Assembly (NCBI GenBank): GCA_027037535.1 | Contig: JALVZQ010000005.1 | Location: 1-64,000 of the forward strand | Length of the DNA stretch: 64,000 bases | Source of the DNA: Acidilobaceae archaeon | GTDB lineage: Archaea; Thermoproteota; Thermoprotei_A; Sulfolobales; Acidilobaceae | Direction: 5' to 3' | Shown here: positions 1 to 8,686 of the stretch, one piece after another | Position numbering within the stretch: position 1 is the first letter of the stretch | Layout: each line of letters starts with the position of its first letter | Notes under the pieces: generated by a model | Databases searched by the model: none | The model's input: only the letters and a program-made list of their open reading frames with translations | What the model was told of the DNA's origin: nothing | Translations under genes and position numbers: made by a program

Positions 1-174
1 CTAGCACTCATAAACAAAATAATAAACGAAGAACCACCACCACCAAGCCACCACAACCCAAACATCCCACAATGGCTAGACGAAATAATAATGAAATGCC
101 TAAAAAAGAAAAAAGAAAAAAGATGGAGGAGTATAGATGTTATACTGGAGAAGTTTTCTGAGCACTCCTACTAG
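1..174 (+). CDS. C-terminal fragment of a Ser/Thr (Hanks-type) protein kinase, truncated by window start
   Basis: Frame +1 from base 1 reads LALINKIINEEPPPPSHHNPNIPQWLDEIIMKCLKKKKEKRWRSIDVILEKFSEHSY*; 'PQWLDEIIMKCLxKxxEKRWRS' resembles kinase subdomain XI. Not in ORF track because its start is outside the window. Confidence 0.6.
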   Translation, partial: LALINKIINEEPPPPSHHNPNIPQWLDEIIMKCLKKKKEKRWRSIDVILEKFSEHSY

Positions 175-1068
175 TCCGTCTTTTTTCTCTGTGCTTATCC
201 TTTTCAATTATTTATAGATTTATTATTTTCTAGAAAAGGCTAATATTACTTCCATTAACCGTGATCATTAACCGAGCCTAGGTAGATCTATACTTGTTAA
301 CCAAGGAGTTAACAATTCACGTCCATACCTTAAAAAATGAGTAGTTCGATTATGGTTTATGGCGCTGGAGACTTATAGTTTGGATATCATTTTTGATACC
401 TCGATGTCAGAGGTGGCTCTCGTTACGCATAGATCGGTGACTTGAAAGGCTAGCCGTGAGGAAGAAGAACACTATAGTGAGCTAGGAGCGTTGCACTAAT
501 TTACCTCGAGCTATGCTCTCCCCTCGATGGCTGTGTTAGTTGTGGGCGGTTGAATAAGATCTCCGTGCTAATAGTCTTCCAGAACGAGGCTGGGTTTCCG
601 AACGTCTTATATAGTCTCGAGACTTACCCGATTATCCTTCCTGATATCCGGTATAGACAATCACCTGTGGAGAATAATCTCAAACTATGGTTTATGTCGG
701 ACACATTGCTTTATAACACGGGTCTCCGGAGCCTTAGGGATCCCCCAAGCAAAGAAACCTTGGTGGATCCACCTCCAGAAATCTCTATATTATTATGAAG
801 TCTGGGGATTTCTGTAAAAGGATCCCGCCTCTTATTATAAGGTCGAAATAAGATGAAGCCATGGACTTGCCTTGGATTTTTTACCCGGCATATGTTTTGG
901 TAATCGTGTATGGGAGTCTTGGAGTGGTTTTTATGGTTTTCCGGTCGTATTCTTATAGAACGGTCTTAATGGGCGAGAGAGTTCGTGCTCTAAATTTCTT
1001 CATAATTGTATAAACATATATGTATGTAGTATTCAGGATATGGTATAAATAGGAGGAGACAAAGTAGG

Positions 1069-2361
1069 GTGGCGTTGGTGGAATCTAGGGATAGTACCTC
1101 TAGCACTAGTCTTATGTGTGCTATGCTAGTATTATTACTATTGTTTGCTATTGTATTTATCCCTATAAGTGGAAGATTCCATCTCTACGTTATAGGGGCT
1201 AGATACGATAACAAACAAATAGAAGTAAGCTATTGCGCAACGAAGAATCCGCTCAACCTTTCTAAGATTATGAAAAAGCTTATGGATGAGAAACCTAGAA
1301 CAATATATGAAACAATATTTGAGAAACCGTTGAACGAGACGTTTCCCAAAATATTTGATTATATTATAAGTGAGGCAAGTAACGAGTCTGGCTCTTGCCC
1401 TAATAGGATCCCTAATAGGAAGACTCTTTATAGCCAGTTACCTGAGGATCTTTGGATTGCCAGTATAAGCTATGGAGACCCAAATGGAATATACTTTGGT
1501 TTGTCCCCACAATCACCTAGTAACAGGACAATTAGCTCGAGTGAGAAACCGGGATTGCTTATAACCTCTACAGATATCACACCACTACTCTCTTTAGATA
1601 TTTTTGTGTTTATAATATTGCTACTTTCCAATGAAACTAGTCCTGGTCGCTTCGAGAAGGAACCCAATCATTATACCTATAAACGCCTGCTAGCGCTTTC
1701 ATATACATCAATACTTTTATTATTGAAATTTATACTATTATTATTGTCATATTTTCAAATTACTACATCATTGCTCATTATAACATTAGCTCTAATAGTG
1801 CCAGTTGCAATGCTAATTTTATATTCTGTCTCCATTGTTATAGGCCGGTACGGTTGCAATCTTCATCAGAGACTTAAGGCGAAAAGTGGGAAAACGCGTT
1901 GGTTCGTGAAGCTGGTTGAGATATTATTCCCGCCAAACTTCTGCATCAATATAGTAGGCGACGACTATAAACCACAACCAGATAGATATACTAAATTAAT
2001 CGATAGAAGTACTAAACTAGTCGCAGGAGGAATATTGATAATTTTCACCATTTCAATAATGTATTACGCATTACCCTCAATTCTCGACAATATCTTCACG
2101 AATCAAGCAGGAACAGCTTCATCCCAAGGTCTTAGCGGGATTGTTGCTCTTACAATAGCAGTAATTTATACTGTGCCCTTTACACTGCTGAACATGACTA
2201 GTTCTGAAGCAATAAGAGCAGCTTACGATGCTCTACTCTTGATTGCACTAATGATCTCCATGTTAGAGATTATTACATTTTTAGCTATATTCAAATTAAT
2301 TTTCATGATAACCGCTCCATTTGTTGCAATCAGCTTTCTGTTATGCTACCAAAGAGTATAA
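1069..2361 (+). CDS. hypothetical multi-spanning membrane protein
   Basis: 430-aa ORF, GTG start, N-terminal TM and several hydrophobic segments; no family recognised. Confidence 0.65.
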   Translation: MALVESRDSTSSTSLMCAMLVLLLLFAIVFIPISGRFHLYVIGARYDNKQIEVSYCATKNPLNLSKIMKKLMDEKPRTIYETIFEKPLNETFPKIFDYIISEASNESGSCPNRIPNRKTLYSQLPEDLWIASISYGDPNGIYFGLSPQSPSNRTISSSEKPGLLITSTDITPLLSLDIFVFIILLLSNETSPGRFEKEPNHYTYKRLLALSYTSILLLLKFILLLLSYFQITTSLLIITLALIVPVAMLILYSVSIVIGRYGCNLHQRLKAKSGKTRWFVKLVEILFPPNFCINIVGDDYKPQPDRYTKLIDRSTKLVAGGILIIFTISIMYYALPSILDNIFTNQAGTASSQGLSGIVALTIAVIYTVPFTLLNMTSSEAIRAAYDALLLIALMISMLEIITFLAIFKLIFMITAPFVAISFLLCYQRV

Positions 2362-2399
2362 CTATTAGGATATCTACGGCAGTTCTATAATGTAACTTT

Positions 2400-2439
2400 T
2401 GATAGGAGCCATGCAGGCCTGCTTTACTATCTCCTATCA
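2400..2439. repeat. inverted repeat / possible terminator or processing hairpin
   Basis: TGATAGGAG (2400-2408) ... CTCCTATCA (2431-2439) perfect 9-bp arms enclosing the palindrome GCAGGCCTGC (2413-2422), 39 nt after the stop of the preceding ORF. Confidence 0.45.
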
Positions 2440-2761
2440 TTGTATAAGAGACAAATAGTCGAGACTCATATGATTGTTAAATGAATAATATGGGGAAGAG
2501 TACTGTTAGTCTTGTCATGATTGTTCTCAATTTCTTCCTCTGAGGCAGGAGCGTCATTTTAACGATATTGTCTTGGTTTGCTGGAGGCGTATTGGGATAA
2601 AGTGTTTTTAGATACATGTTGAACTGTTTCTAATGGGATTACAAGTTCATTGGTAATAGAATGTTCATTGGATTATGGGCTTGTAGGTCCTGGGTTTATG
2701 GTTTTTTAGGGAGCTGGATATTGTTGAGTATTTTTAGGGGTGGGCGTGATTGATATTGGTT

Positions 2762-3898
2762 TTATTTGTTTTGATTATTTGTTTTATTTAATATATTTAT
2801 TAATTGTAGAAGACTTCCTCCGCTTTCTATGGTGCGGATGAGGTTTTTATATATTAGTCTTTCAATGTATTTTTCGGATTTTTCTATTCTCTTCTTGTAG
2901 TATTGTCTTAGGAATTCTAGTAGTAGTTTTTCTTCGCAGTCCGTGTCATCGCATTCTATTTTCATGTATATATCGTCTTTTACTGGAATTAAGTCGGCTA
3001 TTATTATTGATTCGTTCTTTTTTAGTAATAGAATAATCCTCTTCGTGTCTCGGCAAGAACAGTCAATTCTCTTTAAATTATTATAGCCTATGGAATAAAT
3101 AGAATCGATTATTTCTTCTTCTGATAAGGTTTCTAGGAATGGATCGAGTGATTTTATCGAGACATATTCTTTTTCTATATCTTCTGGGTTTATACCTAGT
3201 TTCTCTACTATATTTTTCTTTGATTTTATAATAATTTTTTCTAGGTTTGCTTTTAATTTCTCTATGTTAAGTACTATGTCTTCTCCGTTCACTGTGAACT
3301 TAGAGGTATCAGGAACCACTATCGACAGGCCAACACCATCCCTACATTCGCAACTACTCGAAGTTCCAGCCATATAGTATTCATCGTCGGCATCACTCTC
3401 CAGTGAATCTAATAAAGCCTTCGCCATTTCTTCTTCATCGATTACTATGTTATCTTTAAACCAGCAATAGGATATCTCCAGATTCAAATCTTCTCCGTCG
3501 AGAGGCGAGAGAGCTACTACGGCAACCAGCTCATTATATAGAGGGAGCTGGCATGTAATGCCGGCGAGTTTATCGAGGAAAATATCTAAAATATCTCCTT
3601 CCAACATTATAGCGATAGATGCCTCTTCACCTTCTATGGTAAAAAACACATTATATCTTCTTGTAACATCCTTAATCCGTTCAATTATATCAAGCTCGTT
3701 TCCTCGGATTTCGTCAAGATACCCACTAACACTAGAATAATAGTTCTTCTCGCCTTCATCATTATATTTACATTCTAGTGTCATTACTACTGGATCTAGA
3801 CCGATCTTATATAGTTCTTGTAGCATATCTAGAATATCTGAATTAAAGTGTTCACGTAGGAACTCTGAAAAATTAATTTTCTCGGCCAATAATATCAC
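2762..3898 (-). CDS. hypothetical acidic protein, 378 aa
   Basis: Long ORF, acidic composition, CEC and CSC motifs; no family recognised. Confidence 0.6.
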   Translation of the reverse strand: MILLAEKINFSEFLREHFNSDILDMLQELYKIGLDPVVMTLECKYNDEGEKNYYSSVSGYLDEIRGNELDIIERIKDVTRRYNVFFTIEGEEASIAIMLEGDILDIFLDKLAGITCQLPLYNELVAVVALSPLDGEDLNLEISYCWFKDNIVIDEEEMAKALLDSLESDADDEYYMAGTSSSCECRDGVGLSIVVPDTSKFTVNGEDIVLNIEKLKANLEKIIIKSKKNIVEKLGINPEDIEKEYVSIKSLDPFLETLSEEEIIDSIYSIGYNNLKRIDCSCRDTKRIILLLKKNESIIIADLIPVKDDIYMKIECDDTDCEEKLLLEFLRQYYKKRIEKSEKYIERLIYKNLIRTIESGGSLLQLINILNKTNNQNK

Positions 3899-4121
3899 TC
3901 TCTATTGATAAATTACACTTGCTTTATTAAAATTTTTGGCTAAAATCATGTATGAATATGAGAGCATGGGGATTTGATTTTACCATATTTGTACGAGCGT
4001 AATTAGTGCTCCATCTTATCTAGTATAATTGTTTTCTTGGTTATGCCTTGTGCCTTTATGAGACTTGTTTTTAGTGTTTTAGTCTTTATAGTTAGGCTTA
4101 TCGTTTTCTAGCTGTTTTATC

Positions 4122-4544
4122 TTAATTGTTTTCTTCTATTATTTTTAATATTTTCTTTGTAAGTGATTCAAACTTATTTAGTTCCCTTAGTAGATTCTCT
4201 AGGTTTTCAGATTTTTCGTTTGCCAGTTCTTGCTCTAAGAGTGTTCTTAGAGGTACTAAGTATTCATTTAATATTCTCCTCGGAAAAAGTAGTAGCTGGT
4301 TCAGAGCGCTTTTAGCCTTATAGAGTTTCTTTTTTCCGAGTTTAACATGATATACTAGTCCGTCATGCTCGAGTAGTCTTAGTGCAGTTGAGGCAGTAGA
4401 TTTTCCTATGCCTGCTGCCGCTGAGAGATCTGTAATAGACATTTCTTGCCCGGTATATAGCAGTATGGCGTATACTCTTGCCGCAGCTGGAGGATAGCCG
4501 AAATGCTCGAGTATTTTCGCAATATAGAACACCGGAGACTCCAC
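4122..4544 (-). CDS. HTH transcriptional regulator (TrmB/MarR-like winged helix)
   Basis: 'GYPPAAARVYAILLYTGQEMSITDLSAAAGIGKSTASTALRLLEHDGLVYHVKLGKKKLYKA' is a winged-helix pattern followed by a coiled C-terminus. Confidence 0.8.
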   Translation of the reverse strand: MESPVFYIAKILEHFGYPPAAARVYAILLYTGQEMSITDLSAAAGIGKSTASTALRLLEHDGLVYHVKLGKKKLYKAKSALNQLLLFPRRILNEYLVPLRTLLEQELANEKSENLENLLRELNKFESLTKKILKIIEENN

Positions 4545-4620
4545 TGTGTTTACACACCCCCGGGTATATTATTGATTCTACCGGTATTAACGGTTATGAT
4601 ACTATTATTTGTATTGTATG

Positions 4621-4636
4621 TTCGGTTTAAACTGAA
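4621..4636. promoter_or_regulatory. candidate operator dyad between regulator and small-protein operon
   Basis: TTCGGTTTAAACTGAA, 16-bp dyad with one mismatched pair, upstream of an A/T-rich TATA-like element preceding the ORF at 4705. Confidence 0.35.
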
Positions 4637-4704
4637 AAAACAAAAAACATAAAAATATCCATATGTCCTAGAAATAAAACAGACAAAGAATGAGGCGATA
4701 AAAG

Positions 4705-4914
4705 ATGGCGAAAATGACTGCGAACATGACTGTAGAGATAGCAGATGAAGTCCTCGGAAAAATAGCTGAGAGCCTGGGCCTAGGCGAGACGAAGGCTCCC
4801 CAGAAACTAGTTATGGAGATTAAAGATATAGGCGGAAAAATAATTATAAAAGCCGAGCCCACAGGCGAGCCGGTAGCCGAAGGAGGAGCAAAGATAGAAG
4901 CAGAGGAAAAGTAA
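4705..4914 (+). CDS. small hypothetical protein (69 aa), first of a pair
   Basis: ATG ORF; alternating beta/alpha pattern; adjacent to 4934-5116. Confidence 0.6.
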   Translation: MAKMTANMTVEIADEVLGKIAESLGLGETKAPQKLVMEIKDIGGKIIIKAEPTGEPVAEGGAKIEAEEK

Positions 4915-4933
4915 CAAGGCCAAGTGAGCTGAT

Positions 4934-5116
4934 ATGGCTAAGATCCACGTGGAACTGTCTATCGAGTTGGATCCAGGAGAAATAGTAGAGACGATAAAGA
5001 AGTACGGGAGGGCGACAATCTCCGTCTCACAAGAAGATACGGGAACAATAATAGCAAAAATAGAGGAGACAGGTAAAACAGTTGGGAGAGCCAAAACGAT
5101 CTTTTTCCCCAATTAA
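4934..5116 (+). CDS. small hypothetical protein (60 aa), second of a pair
   Basis: ATG ORF 19 nt after the previous stop; begins MAKIHVELSIELDPGEI, resembling MAKMTANMTVEIADEVL of its neighbour. Confidence 0.6.
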   Translation: MAKIHVELSIELDPGEIVETIKKYGRATISVSQEDTGTIIAKIEETGKTVGRAKTIFFPN

Positions 5117-5225
5117 TCCTAAACCCTTCTTTTGTAAATCTAATATCCTTAAATCACAGAAGATTTTCTTTCCTTATCCTCTGCTCATTTAAAAACAAGC
5201 ACGGTCTCTCTTTAAATAATGAGGG

Positions 5226-5717
5226 GTGATTACGTCGTCGATCGAGTGTAGTCTGAGAATAAAAGATATAATGTCTACGCCTCCTGTCGCGCTTCCTCCT
5301 GGAGAGGAAGTCATTAGGGCAGTAGAACTAATGGCAGAGTACAATATCGGCAGTGTCATCATTATTGATAATCTGAGACCGATAGGTATATTCACAGAGC
5401 GTGACCTTGTTAGGTGTATAGGCCGGGAGGGTAAAATCGCTCTGGAACAAATGCTCGAGAATTGTTCCTCGAGGAATCTGTTTGTATTGAAAGATAATGA
5501 TTGCATAATTGAAGCATTCTATCTATTCAGCAAGTTCAGGGTTAGACATGCCCCGGTTGTAGACGATAATGGTGTCCTAGTTGGAGTCGTGGCATTAAGA
5601 GACATCACCGACCGGCTAGTAGAAGAGCCAGAGCTCCTTTTAGAAATACTTGAAGCCAGTGTCCCTGAGCTCTCCCGAGACGTTATTTATCTCCTCATTA
5701 AAAGTCTCCAAAAATAG
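5226..5717 (+). CDS. CBS-domain pair protein
   Basis: Two CBS repeats: 'IMSTPPVALPPGEEVIRAVELMAEYNIGSVIIID...IGIFTERDLVR' and '...VRHAPVVDDNGVLVGVVALRDI'. Confidence 0.85.
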   Translation: MITSSIECSLRIKDIMSTPPVALPPGEEVIRAVELMAEYNIGSVIIIDNLRPIGIFTERDLVRCIGREGKIALEQMLENCSSRNLFVLKDNDCIIEAFYLFSKFRVRHAPVVDDNGVLVGVVALRDITDRLVEEPELLLEILEASVPELSRDVIYLLIKSLQK

Positions 5718-5748
5718 TACTGTCAGGGCTGTCTTAGGGTGTATTGGT

Positions 5749-7707
5749 GTGGAAAAGACTGGTCTCTGCATGTATTGTGGCCTAGGATGCCGACTGACAT
5801 ATGTTTTTGAACGTGGACAATTAAGGAAAACAAGACCTCTAAAACAAGACCCAGTCAGCCTTGGCGCTCCATGTATTAAGGGACTAACACTCCACGAAGT
5901 AGTCGGAAAAGGAAGAATAAAGAGGCCTCTTATACGTAAGAGTCCTTGGAGGCCTCCAAGAGAAGCGTCGTGGACAGAGGCATTAGACCTGGTGGCCGAG
6001 TGGCTTAAGGACGCCGATCCATATGAGGTTGCGATAGTCGCTAGCGGCAAAACATCGAATGAGGACGTGTATTCCCTGGTTAAACTCGCTAGGGGAGTAC
6101 TAGGGACGCCGAACATCGATAACTGTTGCGGGAGACTATGCCATGCCCCCACAATACTGGTTCTCAAACATATATACGGAATACCTGCCAGTCCAGGCTA
6201 CCTCGACGACATAAATAAACTGGATCTTCTTATACTGGCAGGAACAAATCCTGCCAGTAATTATCCGGTCATGTTTAATAGGATAATGTGGGCGAGAAAG
6301 CGCCATGGCCTGAAGATTATTACGATAGATCCTGTGAAGAGCGAAACGGCGAGATATAGCGACTATCCTCTTGCCGTGAGGCCAGGCAGCGAGCTAGTAG
6401 TGTTCAATTATTTTGCAAAGGTAATTATAGAGAACAGAGCATATCCGGACCACATAGAACAGATCCCGGGGTTTAGAGAGTACACGGAGGCAATCAGGCA
6501 CTTCGACCTAGAAGTAGCTTCTCAAATAAGCGGAGTAGACAGGTCACTCTTGGCTAAGGCTGCTGAAGCAATAATTTCAGCCAAATCAGTAGGAGTCGCT
6601 AATGGGATGGGACTGACCCAGCACTCCAACAGCGTGGAATCCCTCTATGCCTTCTATAACCTAGCACTCCTACTTGATGCAAAGGTAGTAACCGGAAGAG
6701 GCGAAATAAACGTTCAGGGCGCAGGCGATATGGGAGCATTACCAGACTCCCTCCCCACAGGAGCCATGGAGACATACATGGATCTCTCCAAACTCTGGGA
6801 TCTACCGGTAGAACCTATAAAGGGTCTAACAATAACCGAAGCATTCTTCCACGAGCCAATGAGCATATACATGCTATCGGCGATGAATCCCGCACATAGC
6901 ATGCCGGCCATCGACATAGTAGCTAAAAGACTCGAGAACGCATTCACAATCCAAATGGAGTCATACTATAACGAGACGAGCGAGTATTCGACTGTTATCC
7001 TCCCAACACCCCTACTTATAGAAAGAGACGGAACAATAACTACTGGCGAGAGAAGAGTTAGAAGCATAGGCAGGCCCCTGGAACCGGCTGCGAGCCTGAG
7101 AAGAGAATGGATTATAGCAAAGAAGATAGCTGAGAGACTAGGCTATGGAGACAAGTTCTCCTATGAAACGACTTGGAGCATAACACGTGAGTATACAACA
7201 GTAGTCCCTGCTTACCGCGATGTAAGCCCCATAGCTCTCGAGAAGGGAGAGGATCAGTGGGCGGATAAGACCATAAAACGAAGAAGGTTCCGGCCCCCTG
7301 TATTCCGAGGACTGGACGCGGAAAGAACACGAGGATACCCATGGATACTCACAAGCTTTCGAAGCAGCCATCATTTCCTAAGCAACGAGGCCACCTCAAA
7401 AAGCCAGACCCTCTCCAAGTTCCCCGAAAAACCATTCCTATACATGAATCCCAATGACATAAAGTGCCTAGGGCTGAGAGAAGGAGACAAGATTAGGCTG
7501 TGCACGAGACACGCATGCAAAGAGCTCCCAGTAGCTGCATCAACCAAAGTACCAAGAGGAATGCTAGGCGTCTATTGGCACTTCAAAGAAGTAGAATACA
7601 ACAAGCTAGTGCCAATACAGTTCGAGACCCGTACTATGACTCCCCAATACAAGAACGTCCCTGCAAGACTCGAGATTAATGGAAAAGTATTGTATCCCTG
7701 CAGATAG
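5749..7707 (+). CDS. molybdopterin (Mo/W-bisPGD) oxidoreductase, formate dehydrogenase alpha-like, Cys-type
   Basis: CMYCGLGC...GAPCIKG [4Fe-4S] motif; 'IDNCCGRLCHAPT' aligns with the (Se)Cys active-site region of FdhF/FdhA; C-terminal dinucleotide-binding domain. ORF track start 5650 overlaps the CBS gene; GTG at 5749 is the more likely start. Confidence 0.85.
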   Translation: MEKTGLCMYCGLGCRLTYVFERGQLRKTRPLKQDPVSLGAPCIKGLTLHEVVGKGRIKRPLIRKSPWRPPREASWTEALDLVAEWLKDADPYEVAIVASGKTSNEDVYSLVKLARGVLGTPNIDNCCGRLCHAPTILVLKHIYGIPASPGYLDDINKLDLLILAGTNPASNYPVMFNRIMWARKRHGLKIITIDPVKSETARYSDYPLAVRPGSELVVFNYFAKVIIENRAYPDHIEQIPGFREYTEAIRHFDLEVASQISGVDRSLLAKAAEAIISAKSVGVANGMGLTQHSNSVESLYAFYNLALLLDAKVVTGRGEINVQGAGDMGALPDSLPTGAMETYMDLSKLWDLPVEPIKGLTITEAFFHEPMSIYMLSAMNPAHSMPAIDIVAKRLENAFTIQMESYYNETSEYSTVILPTPLLIERDGTITTGERRVRSIGRPLEPAASLRREWIIAKKIAERLGYGDKFSYETTWSITREYTTVVPAYRDVSPIALEKGEDQWADKTIKRRRFRPPVFRGLDAERTRGYPWILTSFRSSHHFLSNEATSKSQTLSKFPEKPFLYMNPNDIKCLGLREGDKIRLCTRHACKELPVAASTKVPRGMLGVYWHFKEVEYNKLVPIQFETRTMTPQYKNVPARLEINGKVLYPCR

Positions 7708-8686
7708 AATCATGCCGAGCTCCCCCGCCTAACCAGTAAATGCTAACGGTATAGACAGTATAGCGTGATACCAGGTTCTACAGATATATTTATCCGGGAG
7801 GAAAAGCCATTAACACTTCTTGAAAATATTAATTGTTTTCAGGCTTTGTCTTCCTAACGATTCCCTTACTATAATTTTGGTTTTCTATGGAGTGTTAGCT
7901 AGATCCATATGTGAAACTGGCTGGCTTTCTCGGATGGAATCGTCAACTGTGTACTTACTTCCCGTCACGTCTCCGATGACTAAAACTGTGTATTTTATTA
8001 TTTTTGCTAATAATAATTCTTCACTTATTTTAATGCATGATTCTGTTTGTGGCGATTTCATCCTTCATTTTCCCGAAGATAATTTATTTTACACTAAATA
8101 GGGATCAAGGCAATATAGGATGAAAGCTCTAGCCCTAAACGTATATCCCTTTCCTTTACTGGACTGGGTCCCCTTATCATGGATCTACTTTTATATCCTG
8201 TGCTCAGCTTAGGAGGAGTGTAGTACTCGCTGGTCTTGGCCTTGTAATCCATATAGCGGAGTAGTGTCTGTTATTTTCCTGGTAGTAAGGAAATTATCTG
8301 TAGGAAAGCTAGCGTCTTACTTGTTGCTCTTCTTTTTGAACGTGTTTTTCTCGATGAAAATCCTCTCTCCTATGGATAGCTTGGACTACTTTGTTCTATT
8401 GGTTGTTATTTATCTTTGGATTTTCCTTAATGTGTTTACCACTAGTCCTTTTTTCCTCGAGAACCACTTCTGAGAATGTATAATTAGTTTTACTCGTCTG
8501 ATTTTCACACATGATATAATGGAGAATGTTAGTCTAAGATGTAGCTGTCGCTGATCCCTTCCCGGGAGGTCTTTGTGTATATCTTGTATAGTGAGTTGAA
8601 TAATCTGAGTCGATGGTGTTATCGTGTTTTCTTTTTATATATATTACGATTTTTATCATCATAATGAATATTAAGTAAAATAATAT

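Noticed and set aside
254-313. Recurring TTAACC/GTTAAC motifs (254-261, 267-274, 296-302, 308-313)
   Set aside because: Short AT-rich palindromic words; too little evidence for an operator array or origin element.
550-798. 82-aa ORF MNKISVLIVFQNEAGF...
   Set aside because: Irregular composition, no ribosome-binding context, in a long low-coding spacer; no supporting motif.
5640-6167. 175-aa ORF antisense to the formate-dehydrogenase-like gene
   Set aside because: Shadow ORF opposite a well-supported coding frame.
7820-8473. ORFs 7820-8101 and 8264-8473 in a roughly 1-kb spacer
   Set aside because: Possible decayed gene or small membrane protein, but hydrophobic reading of T-rich DNA is expected by chance; not supported.
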